From contig DEYM01000059.1 of NCBI GenBank assembly GCA_002364555.1, positions 1 to 19,224 on the forward strand: a stretch of DNA of 19,224 nucleotides. The letters run 5' to 3'. Made by a program: the position numbers and the translations under genes. Source of the DNA: Phycisphaerales bacterium UBA3158. Its GTDB lineage: Bacteria; Planctomycetota; Phycisphaerae; Phycisphaerales; SM1A02. The notes beneath the pieces were generated by a model. The model was not told the origin of the DNA. It worked only from the letters and a program-made list of their open reading frames with translations, and searched no databases. The number at the start of each line of letters is the position of its first letter. Position 1 is the stretch's first letter. Below are positions 1 to 6,860 of this stretch, piece after piece.

Positions 1-96
1 TACCAGCTGTATCACGTGCTCAATCACGTGAATCTGTTCGGCCACGGGTATCTGTCACAGCTCACGGGGCTTCTGAATCGGCTTCTCGACAGTTAG
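1..96 (+). CDS. Fructosamine kinase family protein, C-terminal fragment
   Basis: Only the last 31 codons are in the window, reading in frame from base 1 to the TAG at 94-96. The visible peptide contains YHVLNHVNLFGHGYLSQ. This resembles the conserved C-terminal stretch (LxxLLNHxNLFGxxY) of fructosamine-3-kinase/ketosamine-kinase family proteins, which phosphorylate the sugar moiety of glycated amines so that it detaches. The catalytic kinase core lies upstream of the window and cannot be checked. The stop codon is only three bases from the end of the convergent serC gene. No terminator hairpin fits between them, so the two transcripts must run into each other. The family call rests on a short but characteristic motif. 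Confidence 0.7.
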   Translation, partial: YQLYHVLNHVNLFGHGYLSQLTGLLNRLLDS

Positions 97-99
97 TCG

Positions 100-1197
100 C
101 TAACCGTTCTTTCTTGCGAATTCATTCATGAATTCGGCAAGCTTCAGGCACCCGCTCTCCGGGAAGGCGTTGTAGGTGGATGCTCTGAGGCCTCCAACGC
201 TGCGATGACCCTTGAGATTGACCATCTCGTGTTCAGCGGCTTCCTTGATGAAGGCCGCTTCGAGTTCCTCGTTCGGGCAACGGAAGGTGATGTTCATGGT
301 CGAGCGGTCCTTCGCATCGGAATGCCCCGTGAAGAATCCGCCAGAGTTGTCGATGGCATCGTATACGTGCGCCGCCTTTCGATCGTTCATCTGTTCCATG
401 CTGACCAGGCCACCCTGGGACTTGATCCATGCGAACACCTTGCCCACGAAGTAGACCGCGAACACAGGTGGGGTGTTGAACATGGATTCCTGTTTGGCAT
501 GAATGTCGTATCGAAACATGGACGGATTGTCGGTACTGGCTTTTTCAAGGAGGGACTTGCGGATGATCACGACGGCGACTCCGGCTGGTCCCAGATTCTT
601 CTGGGCACCGGCATAGACCATGTCATGCGAATCCCAGTCGATGGGCCTTGAATACATCTCGCTGCTCATGTCGGATATCAAGGGCGTCGGAGTACTCGGT
701 GTCCTGGCCCATCGCGTTCCGTAGATCGTGTTGTTCGAGCAGTAGTAGCTGTAGGCGGCCTTCGAGTCCCATTGAATGGAGTCCAGCTCGGGTATCGAGT
801 TGTAGTTGCTCTCATTGCCATCCCATACGACGTTGACGTCGCCGAATCGTCTGGCCTCCTTGATCGCCTTGTTGGTCCATGTCCCGGTATTGGCGTAGTC
901 GGCGGATTTGCCACTGTCGAGAAAGGCCATTGGAATCATGGCGAACTGCATCGATGCGCCGCCGTGGAGAAAGAGCACCTCGAAGTCATCCGGGACGTTG
1001 CCTACTTCGCGACAGAGCTGCTTGGCCTCGTCGAAGATTCGGGTGATGGACTTGTCTCGATGACTGTGCTCGAGAAGTCCGATCCCGGTCTCGTCAAGAT
1101 TCCAGAGGTCCTGCTGTGCCTGCTGGATCACCGATTCAGGAAGAATGGCGGGGCCTGCGGAGAAGTTCGTTGTCCGAGTCGAGATGGTGGAAGTCAT
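100..1197 (-). CDS. serC: Phosphoserine aminotransferase
   Basis: This PLP-dependent transaminase converts 3-phosphohydroxypyruvate and glutamate to O-phosphoserine and 2-oxoglutarate, the second step of serine synthesis. The product is 365 aa, the usual SerC length. Visible family motifs are NFSAGPA at residues 11-17, EHSHRDK at 43-49, SNNTIYGT at 154-161, DMSSE at 176-180, the PLP-lysine segment YAGAQKNLGPAG with Lys200, and GHRSVGGLRAS at 330-340. The frame is open about 68 codons further upstream. The ATG at 1197 was chosen because the family's N-terminus starts there and an AGGA lies seven bases before it; the extension would run into serA. The start is 25 bases after the serA stop, consistent with one operon DUF1015-serA-serC. 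Nothing appears broken. Confidence 0.96.
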   Translation of the reverse strand: MTSTISTRTTNFSAGPAILPESVIQQAQQDLWNLDETGIGLLEHSHRDKSITRIFDEAKQLCREVGNVPDDFEVLFLHGGASMQFAMIPMAFLDSGKSADYANTGTWTNKAIKEARRFGDVNVVWDGNESNYNSIPELDSIQWDSKAAYSYYCSNNTIYGTRWARTPSTPTPLISDMSSEMYSRPIDWDSHDMVYAGAQKNLGPAGVAVVIIRKSLLEKASTDNPSMFRYDIHAKQESMFNTPPVFAVYFVGKVFAWIKSQGGLVSMEQMNDRKAAHVYDAIDNSGGFFTGHSDAKDRSTMNITFRCPNEELEAAFIKEAAEHEMVNLKGHRSVGGLRASTYNAFPESGCLKLAEFMNEFARKNG

Positions 1198-1222
1198 GAT
1201 GAAGTCCTGGGAAGTAATTTGA

Positions 1223-2488
1223 TTAGATCGATGATCTTGTGATGCTGATGATGTTCGAGTTCTCATGGATCTCGGTGAGATCGGATTCCTCGAGGGTTCC
1301 TCCGATCTGAATTCGTGCGCAGGCCGCGATGGCTTCATCGTAGATGACGTTCTCCATCTCCTCGACATTGAGTCCGCTTTTCCCAAGCACTTCGAAGACA
1401 TGGGCCAGTACGCCAGGTTTGTTCAAGTGTCGAATGGAGATCATTTCCGATGCGGATGTCCTCGAGGCCAGATTCACGCAGTTGGGAACCTGTCCGCTGG
1501 CGATCCACGTCTGGATGATGCGGACGGTCTCGCCAGCGATCGCCTCCTGTGCCTGCGAGGTGCTCGCTCCGACATGATGCGTGCCGTAGACGCCGTCCTC
1601 GGTGACGATGGCGTCCTTGAAATCGGGGTCGCTGGCCTTCGGTTCATCGGCGAACACATCAAGTCCCGCTCTCACCTGTTTTTCCCGAATGGCCTTCGTC
1701 AAGGCCGCCTCATCGACGACGCTGCCTCTACTCGTATTGACCAGGATCGTTCCGGGTCTCATGGATTCGCAGAAACGTTCATCGACAAGATGGGCGGTGT
1801 CCTTGTTGGCGGCCACGTTGATGGAGATGACATCCGACATGCGAGCGAGATTCGTGAGCTTCTCGCAGTAGCCGATGCCGTGTTCATCTGCGATCTCGGG
1901 AGTCAAACTCCTCGACCAGCCGACGATGTTCATCCCGAACGCCTTGCCTCTCTCGGCAACCGCCTGTCCGATCCTGCCAAGTCCGACGACTCCAAGGGTT
2001 CTGCCATGAAGACCCGAAGCCTTCGCATACTCCTTCTTCTTCCAGGTGCCGGCTCTCAGATCCCGGGTCTGATCAGGTATTCGTCTGTCGCAGGAGAGAA
2101 TCAAGCCCCAGGCCAGTTCCGCGACAGCGAGCGCGTTCATGCCGGGGCAGTTGGCCACCGAGATGCCCTGTGCGGAGGCCGACGCGATGTCGATCGTGTC
2201 GTAGCCCGCTCCTGCGCGAACGATCAGGCTGAGACTTCGCCCGGACTTGATGGCTGTTTCCTGCACGCGTGTGGATCGTACGACCAGGATCGAAGGATCC
2301 TTCTTTCGAATCATTTCGGCCAGAGATTCGCCTTCCAGGGAGGCGTCTATCTCGACAGTGCATCCGAGCTGTTCGAGTGCCGCCACGCCGGAGGCCTCGA
2401 AGTTGTCGGCGATCAGGATGGAGATGCCGCTGCTCTGTTCTTCAGTGGTCTCGTTGCTCGATTGTGACTGACTCATGGAGGTGCTCAT
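1223..2488 (-). CDS. serA: D-3-phosphoglycerate dehydrogenase with C-terminal ACT domain
   Basis: This enzyme oxidises 3-phosphoglycerate to 3-phosphohydroxypyruvate with NAD, the committed step of serine synthesis. Numbering from the ATG at 2488 (421 aa), the first ~20 residues are a Ser/Thr/Gln-rich tail. The split substrate domain follows, then the NAD fold with GLGRIG at 169-174. The catalytic triad residues of D-2-hydroxyacid dehydrogenases are present: Arg254 in NTSRG, Glu282 in ADEP and His305 in THHVGAST. A C-terminal ACT domain (about 349-421, HLNKPGVLAHVFEVLGKSGL) suggests feedback by serine, as is known for many SerA enzymes. There is no extra ASB domain. An in-frame ATG at 2509, two bases after the DUF1015 stop, is an alternative start; 2488 is preferred because GGAAAG lies before it. 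The gene sits between DUF1015 and serC. Confidence 0.95.
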   Translation of the reverse strand: MSTSMSQSQSSNETTEEQSSGISILIADNFEASGVAALEQLGCTVEIDASLEGESLAEMIRKKDPSILVVRSTRVQETAIKSGRSLSLIVRAGAGYDTIDIASASAQGISVANCPGMNALAVAELAWGLILSCDRRIPDQTRDLRAGTWKKKEYAKASGLHGRTLGVVGLGRIGQAVAERGKAFGMNIVGWSRSLTPEIADEHGIGYCEKLTNLARMSDVISINVAANKDTAHLVDERFCESMRPGTILVNTSRGSVVDEAALTKAIREKQVRAGLDVFADEPKASDPDFKDAIVTEDGVYGTHHVGASTSQAQEAIAGETVRIIQTWIASGQVPNCVNLASRTSASEMISIRHLNKPGVLAHVFEVLGKSGLNVEEMENVIYDEAIAACARIQIGGTLEESDLTEIHENSNIISITRSSI

Positions 2489-2511
2489 GGTTGTTTCTTT
2501 CCGATTCATTA

Positions 2512-3774
2512 TCAGCTGGTGACGTTGCTCATGGGAGTCGAATCAAGCGAGTGCACGAACAGTCCACTTCGCAGCTTCGGTTCGAACCATGTCGACTTCG
2601 GAGGCATGCAGAGGCCTGCATCGGCGACATCGAGAAGCTGGTCTATCGAGGTCGCTTTCAGCGAGAAGGCAATGGCTTCACCCATGGCATCCACGCGACG
2701 AGCAAGCTCGGCTGTGCCCCTGACCCCTCCGACGAACTCGATGTTCGGATCCGTGCGTTCATCCCGGATCCCCAGAAGTGGCTCGAGAATGCGGTCATGA
2801 AGAAGCTTGACGTCCAGTGACTGGATCGGATCATCCCAGTCGATGCTGTCTCGATCAAGCTCCAGTCGCATCCATTGGCCTCGCAGATAGATACCGAAGC
2901 TGCCGGTCTGATCGACCTCCGGTTTGGCATCCAGATGGAGTGTCCCGATTTCCCTGAGCCTGTCCAGGGCATCCTCGCCGCCAAGAAGACCAAGGGTCCG
3001 TACGACTCGGTTGTAGGGAAGGATGCTCAGTTGGCTGGCAGGAAACAGAACGCTCAGGAACCAGTCCGATTCGGATCGGCCATCCAGATCGGTTCGATTG
3101 TTCTCCATGGATATATCGTGTGCTGCTCTGGCGGCAGAGGCGCTTCGATGATGTCCATCCGCCACATAGGTCAGAGGAATCGAATCGAACGCCTTCATGT
3201 AGGCCTCGGGATTCTCCACCTGCCATCCCGAATGGGTGACGCCATCCTCGGATTTGAAGTGGAAGAGCGGACGGGCCGAACTGTCTATCGCGGCGAGATG
3301 GTCGATCGGTTCATGATCCCGATAGGTCAGGAATACGGGGCCGGTATTGGCATCGACTGCCCTGACATGACGTGTTCTATCGTCTTCCTTGTCCTTGCGA
3401 GTCTTCTCATGTTTGCGAATGACGTCCTCGAGGTAGTCCTGGACTCGACAACAGCAGACCAGACCGATCTGACTGTGTCCATCGATGGCCTGTCTGTAGA
3501 GAAACATGCCTGGAGACTCGTCTCTGAGCAGTGATCCGTTCGAGAGCATGTTCCGAAAGTTCCGCGCAGCCATTTCATAGACGGCATCGACATGAGGATC
3601 GACATCTTCAGGAAGATCGATCTCCGGTCGGATGACATGCAGGAAATTATTGGCCTCGTCCCCAGCCATGACACGAGCTTCCGCCGTGCTCATCACGTCG
3701 TAGGGCTGGGACGAAATGGCGGCGGCTCTGTTGTAGGGGGGGTGGATGGCTTCAAACGGCTTGATCTTGACCAT
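2512..3774 (-). CDS. DUF1015 family protein in a serine-biosynthesis operon
   Basis: The 420-aa product matches the DUF1015 family, recognisable from the N-terminus (MVKIKPFEAIHPPYN with Gln-Pro-Tyr-Asp at 23-26), the charged RKHEKTRKDKEDDR stretch around 120-133, and DGHHR at 206-210. The GxHR-type loop recalls the phosphate-binding loop of the ParB/sulfiredoxin fold, which also includes an archaeal free-serine kinase; that comparison is from knowledge of the fold, not an alignment. No enzymatic role is proven here. It is the first gene of a minus-strand operon, two bases before the earliest possible serA start, with serC after that. This strongly suggests a serine-linked role. A GGGAG stands about nine bases before the ATG at 3774, and the N-terminus fits the family, so the start is secure. 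Confidence 0.88.
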   Translation of the reverse strand: MVKIKPFEAIHPPYNRAAAISSQPYDVMSTAEARVMAGDEANNFLHVIRPEIDLPEDVDPHVDAVYEMAARNFRNMLSNGSLLRDESPGMFLYRQAIDGHSQIGLVCCCRVQDYLEDVIRKHEKTRKDKEDDRTRHVRAVDANTGPVFLTYRDHEPIDHLAAIDSSARPLFHFKSEDGVTHSGWQVENPEAYMKAFDSIPLTYVADGHHRSASAARAAHDISMENNRTDLDGRSESDWFLSVLFPASQLSILPYNRVVRTLGLLGGEDALDRLREIGTLHLDAKPEVDQTGSFGIYLRGQWMRLELDRDSIDWDDPIQSLDVKLLHDRILEPLLGIRDERTDPNIEFVGGVRGTAELARRVDAMGEAIAFSLKATSIDQLLDVADAGLCMPPKSTWFEPKLRSGLFVHSLDSTPMSNVTS

Positions 3775-3825
3775 GGAGGGAGGCTCCCGTAACGAGTCCT
3801 GCGGAAGTTGGAAGTTGGATTCGTG

Positions 3826-3834
3826 ATTCTATCA
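3826..3834 (-). promoter_or_regulatory. Candidate extended -10 promoter of the DUF1015-serA-serC operon
   Basis: Read on the minus strand the site is TGATAGAAT, a TGn extension followed by TAGAAT (five of six bases of TATAAT). Transcription would start about 45 bases before the DUF1015 ATG. No good -35 box is seen 17 bases upstream (AGCAAA), which is tolerated by extended -10 promoters. The assignment is by pattern only. Confidence 0.35.
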
Positions 3835-3902
3835 GGCTTGTGGCCGTATTTGCTGGTTTGACAGGAGGTTCGGTCTGTGCGGGCATTGAGGGATCTTCCG
3901 GG

Positions 3903-4030
3903 CCTCTCTCCCTAAGGAATGCATGCTTTTCCGAGAGGGACTGACCAGCTCGGGGGTTGTTGTCGATAGGCAGGCCGGAGCGGGTGTCCCCCCGTTGGGC
4001 CAATCCACCTGCCAGCTCTGACTGAGAGCC
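3903..4030 (+). promoter_or_regulatory. Structured leader region upstream of the pilin gene
   Basis: Three successive inverted repeats precede the pilin gene. First, CCTCTC (3903-3908) pairs with GAGAGG (3933-3938), with an inner GGAA/TTCC at 3916-3919 and 3929-3932. Second, GGCAGG (3969-3974) pairs with CCTGCC (4008-4013), enclosing CGGG/CCCG (3981-3984 with 3991-3994). Third, GCTCT (4015-4019) pairs with AGAGC (4025-4029), followed by the T-rich CATTTCTTT. The ribosome site CGGAG comes after this, about nine bases before the ATG. The arrangement could be a structured 5' UTR, an attenuator or regulator-binding repeats. It does not match the c-di-GMP GEMM consensus by eye. No clear sigma-70 promoter for the pilin was found in 3775-4059. 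Confidence 0.4.
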
Positions 4031-4059
4031 ATTTCTTTACGCTTACGGAGTCAATACCC

Positions 4060-4509
4060 ATGAACATTCGCAGTACCGCACGCAAGGCCTTCACGCTGAT
4101 CGAGATTCTGATCGTCGTCGTGATTCTCGGAATCCTGGCAGCCGTCGTCATCCCCCAGTTCACCAATGCCGCCGATGAGGCCAATAATGCAGGTGTCCGA
4201 ACACAGTTGCAGACATTGCGCAGTCAGGTGGAGCTCTACCGCGCTGAAAACGGTGAGTACCCCGACCTGTCAGCCAGCGGATGGACCCCATTGATCAATG
4301 GCGGCTATCTGCCAGGCCCTCCCAAGAATCCGCTTACCGGTTCATCTTCATTCGGTAATGCGGCAACGGATGGCTGGAAGTTCGGCTCGTATCAGATTGA
4401 TGGAAGCAACAACTGGGCGAGTGGAGGAACGAACAGCGTTCTGATCGCCAATACGAAAAGTGGTGGCATCTACCACGACTTCGCGAGTGATCCACTGAAC
4501 CAGGAATAG
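4060..4509 (+). CDS. Type IV pilin / major pseudopilin (GspG-like)
   Basis: This 149-aa secreted subunit would be inserted in the inner membrane and assembled into a pilus or pseudopilus after prepilin-peptidase processing. The leader MNIRSTARKA is followed by the type III signal core FTLIEILIVVVILGILAAVV. Cleavage would fall between Ala10 and Phe11, and the conserved Glu is at position +5. Ala rather than Gly at -1 is a departure from the proteobacterial rule. The region after the helix (QFTNAADEANNAGVRTQLQTLRSQVELYRAENGEYP) has the typical GspG/PilE spacing and a polar C-terminal domain without cysteines. The gene is a separate unit with a structured leader upstream and a strong terminator downstream, as expected for an abundant major subunit. 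GspG and pilin cannot be told apart by sequence alone. Confidence 0.9.
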   Translation: MNIRSTARKAFTLIEILIVVVILGILAAVVIPQFTNAADEANNAGVRTQLQTLRSQVELYRAENGEYPDLSASGWTPLINGGYLPGPPKNPLTGSSSFGNAATDGWKFGSYQIDGSNNWASGGTNSVLIANTKSGGIYHDFASDPLNQE

Positions 4510-4585
4510 AGACTGATGAGACCACTCAGGCCGCTTTCCGGTTTGAATCAAAGGACTGAACGGCTCCGGAATCGGATATGACAAG

Positions 4586-4625
4586 CAGGCGGTGGTGAAA
4601 GGATTCACCACCGCCTGTCTTTTAT
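4586..4625 (+). terminator. Strong intrinsic terminator after the pilin gene
   Basis: A perfect 14-bp stem (left arm 4586-4599, core GGCGGTGGTGAA; right arm 4604-4617) closes a four-base loop AGGA and runs directly into TCTTTTATAT. This is a textbook Rho-independent terminator 77 bases after the pilin stop. It separates the pilin gene from the downstream secretion operon. Confidence 0.93.
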
Positions 4626-4772
4626 ATATGGGGGTTGGGACGTTTTATTCTCGGACCTCCATGAAGTTAGGCATGAACATTGGAATCCGACTTACCTGTC
4701 CTCTGATTTGGTCCGATGCATTTCCTGCGGGCAAGTGCTCGTTCCAAATGGACCCTTCTCAGGAGATCGCCC
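4626..4772 (+). other. Intergenic region expected to carry the promoter of the second unit
   Basis: The stretch after the terminator is noncoding and relatively AT-rich at its left end. Because the terminator isolates the upstream pilin, a promoter for the following operon should lie here, but no convincing -35/-10 pair could be picked by eye. A 6-bp inverted repeat ATTTGG (4706-4711) / CCAAAT (4744-4749) is the only symmetry noticed, and its arms are 32 bases apart. Confidence 0.3.
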
Positions 4773-5117
4773 ATGCGCAGGGACACGTATCTAAACCTCG
4801 TTCTGACACTCATCGCCGTTCTCTTGACGGCTGATCTGTGGGTACGCGTCGCCGATCGTCCCCTTGTCGCCGAAACGGTGGTCGCCCAGAGCCGAAGCCA
4901 GGCCAATCGTCTGGGTCCCAGAAAAACACCTCCACAGAAGGGCGTTTCCGCCATCGGTACGGAGGCTATCGATCAGCGAGCCGAAATGATCGTGCTCCTG
5001 AACGGAATTCGTGAGCAATTCAGCGGTCTTCGTGGGTTGTTGGAGAGTGGGGCAATCAAGGTTCAACTGTCCGAGCCCGCTGAGAATGCTCGAGACCGAG
5101 TCCGATTTTCCAGGTGA
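4773..5117 (+). CDS. Small membrane-anchored hypothetical protein
   Basis: I do not recognise this 114-aa protein. It begins MRRDTYLNLVLTLIAVLL, a short positive N-terminus followed by one hydrophobic segment at about residues 7-22. The segment is either a signal anchor or an uncleaved signal. The remaining ~90 residues are polar and contain a stretch around 70-95 (EAIDQRAEMIVLLNGIREQF) that could form a helix or short coiled coil. The ATG at 4773 was chosen over an upstream ATG at 4716 because AGGAG lies seven bases before it and the hydrophobic segment then sits at the N-terminus. Only seven bases separate its stop from the next start, a pseudopilin gene. It is the first gene of the second unit, so an accessory role in the secretion or pilus apparatus is plausible but unproven. 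Confidence 0.72.
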   Translation: MRRDTYLNLVLTLIAVLLTADLWVRVADRPLVAETVVAQSRSQANRLGPRKTPPQKGVSAIGTEAIDQRAEMIVLLNGIREQFSGLRGLLESGAIKVQLSEPAENARDRVRFSR

Positions 5118-5124
5118 TACATCG

Positions 5125-5694
5125 ATGCTGAGATCGAGACCATCCCGACGAAACGCCTACACGCTCATAGAGCTGATCATGGTTGTTGCGCTTCTGGGTA
5201 TCGCCGCGGCGATCCTGGGACCGCAGTTGATCAATCTGGGACGCCTGGAGGCGTCATCCGCTGTCCGTCGACTTGTGGCGGACATCACCTTTGCACAGTC
5301 GGAAGCGCTGGCCGCCCAGTCCTTCAGAAGAATCCATTTCTTCGATGATGGACGAGGCTACTGCCTGCTGAACATCACCGAGTCCGATTTCAATCAGCCA
5401 TACGACTCGAACACCGCGGACTATGTCGCGGATCCGAGTGGCCTGGTTCGCGGTCTTGGACATTACATCGTGGATTATTCAAGTGATGACCGATTTGGTT
5501 CCGTCAATGTCTCGGAGCTGGAACTCGATGATGGTGGTCGCTCACTGACCTTCGATTCACTCGGTGGAACCGTGGAGTCGCCTGGTACGCCCGCTGGAGA
5601 AGCACGAATCGTAGTCACCGGCGAAGAAGCCGAATATGAAGTCACGGTCGCACCGGTGACCGGAAAGGTGTCTGTCCTTCGTATAGACGGATAG
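5125..5694 (+). CDS. Minor pseudopilin, GspH/FimT-like
   Basis: This 189-aa protein has a prepilin leader MLRSRPSRRNA followed by YTLIELIMVVALLGIAAAIL. Cleavage would lie between Ala11 and Tyr12, with Glu at +5. After the helix, residues about 50-70 (RRLVADITFAQSEALAAQS) resemble the GspH/FimT/FimU pattern in which a helix of the type 'LxxdlxxArseAixxxxxv' leads into a beta-rich domain. The C-terminal half is acidic and beta-like, as in minor pseudopilins that form the tip complex. The start at 5125 gives a proper leader and has AGGTG eight bases upstream; longer in-frame starts at 5086 and 5011 would overlap the preceding gene. It probably primes or caps the fibre whose main subunit is encoded at 4060. 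Confidence 0.84.
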   Translation: MLRSRPSRRNAYTLIELIMVVALLGIAAAILGPQLINLGRLEASSAVRRLVADITFAQSEALAAQSFRRIHFFDDGRGYCLLNITESDFNQPYDSNTADYVADPSGLVRGLGHYIVDYSSDDRFGSVNVSELELDDGGRSLTFDSLGGTVESPGTPAGEARIVVTGEEAEYEVTVAPVTGKVSVLRIDG

Positions 5695-5717
5695 ACGCTC
5701 AAGAGGAACGTATCAAG

Positions 5718-6860
5718 ATGCGAATGCTGTTGGATCGATTCAGGGATGGTGCCGGATGCGTGGGCGTTGAGTTCACGGATCGTCTGGTTCGACTGCTGCA
5801 GGTCAGAATGTGGCGTGGTCGGCTCGACGTCGCCGGTATCTCCACCCAGATGATGCCGCGTGGAGTGGAGCCTGGTGCGAATCAGGATGCACTGGCGGCT
5901 CGGTTGAGATCCGCGGTTGTGGCCGGTGGATTCGTCGGTCGGAAATGCGCCGTTTCACTCGCTCGAAGCGAAGTTGAGATGTATCCCACGCGTTTTCCCG
6001 AGATGCCCGCCGAAGAGCTCTCGGAAGCCGTTCGATGGGATGCGGCTGAGCGTCTTGGACTCGACAAGGCACACATCGAGGCCGACTACATAAGAACGGG
6101 GGCCAAAGGTGATGGTGGCAGGCAAGAAGTCCTGATCGTCGCGACCCCCTCCCAGATCATCGAGCGTCGCCTCGACGCCGTGATGGCAGCCGGGCTTCGT
6201 CCCATGGCCGTCGACACGCACTTCGGTGCCGTCGCCAGACTCTTCAGTCAGCATCATCGCAGGGATGCGGACCAGGATGTCATTCGTGGCGTGATCGAAG
6301 TCGGCGATACGTCATCGACGCTCATCATTCTTCATGGTGACCGGATCGCCCTGTGTCGTTCACTTGATATCGGTGGTTCCCATCTGGATGCCCGAGTGGC
6401 GGATCAGCTGGGACTGGACATCGATGCCGCCAGCGAACTGAGACAGGCGCGGCTTCAACCCATGGCGGGCATAGACAGCGTTACCATCGATCCAGCCACG
6501 GATCGAGCGGTTCATGAATGTCTTCGGCCCTTGTTCGAGGAACTTTCCAGAGACATCCTGATGTCGCTGAGGTACTACGGGGTCACCTTCAAGGGGCAGA
6601 AGCCGGTTCGACTGATGCTTGCCGGTGCCGAGGCACGCGAGCCTGGTCTGGCACACACGATCTCGAGAAGCTGCGGCATGTCCGTCGAGCTCGATGACGA
6701 ACTGGGCACACTGTCGAGCCTTCAATCGAGTCTGCTGAACGTGAAGTCGCATGCTGCCGGATCCGCTTCGGCCTGGGTGGCCGCATCCGGGCTGAGTCTG
6801 CGAAGCCTGGTTGCATCGAGAGCCCGCCGCAAGGCAGGGCGTCTGGAGCGTGCGGCATGA
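5718..6860 (+). CDS. pilM: PilM-like actin-fold assembly protein
   Basis: The 380-aa product resembles PilM, the cytoplasmic actin-like protein that binds the N-terminal tail of PilN under the inner membrane. Recognisable parts are the phosphate-1-like strand (GVEFTDRLVRLLQ, about 16-28), the SHS2-like region RFPEMPAEELSEAVRWDAAE (92-111), the phosphate-2 strand EVGDTSSTLIIL (194-205), SLDIGGSHLDARVADQLGL (215-233) and LAGAEA (301-306). PilM normally has Asp in both phosphate strands; here both are Glu (Glu18 and Glu194), so ATP binding may be altered, as in the non-ATPase relative GspL. AGAGGAA lies about nine bases before the start. The stop overlaps the pilN start as ATGA. Confidence 0.85.
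   Translation: MRMLLDRFRDGAGCVGVEFTDRLVRLLQVRMWRGRLDVAGISTQMMPRGVEPGANQDALAARLRSAVVAGGFVGRKCAVSLARSEVEMYPTRFPEMPAEELSEAVRWDAAERLGLDKAHIEADYIRTGAKGDGGRQEVLIVATPSQIIERRLDAVMAAGLRPMAVDTHFGAVARLFSQHHRRDADQDVIRGVIEVGDTSSTLIILHGDRIALCRSLDIGGSHLDARVADQLGLDIDAASELRQARLQPMAGIDSVTIDPATDRAVHECLRPLFEELSRDILMSLRYYGVTFKGQKPVRLMLAGAEAREPGLAHTISRSCGMSVELDDELGTLSSLQSSLLNVKSHAAGSASAWVAASGLSLRSLVASRARRKAGRLERAA

Noticed and set aside
12..32. Two CACGTG hexamers in tandem (ATCACGTG repeated after 12 bases)
   Set aside because: They encode the conserved HVLNHV part of the fructosamine kinase tail, so protein constraint explains them.
1265..2467. 400-codon open frame on + opposite serA
   Set aside because: serA is certain on the other strand, and this product shows no family motif.
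3841..3854. TGGC-CGTAT-TTGCT as a sigma-54 promoter of the pilin gene
   Set aside because: The GG and GC elements are eight bases apart instead of the required ten, although pilin genes are often sigma-54 dependent.
3858..3863. Perfect TTGACA as a -35 box on +
   Set aside because: No -10-like hexamer is present at the correct distance (GGGCAT at 17 bases).
3960..4030. c-di-GMP riboswitch (GEMM) before the pilin gene
   Set aside because: The conserved GEMM core and tetraloop-receptor sequences are missing; only the presence of stems is shared.
4706..4749. ATTTGG/CCAAAT inverted repeat as an operator
   Set aside because: Six-base arms 32 bases apart are expected by chance in a region of this size.
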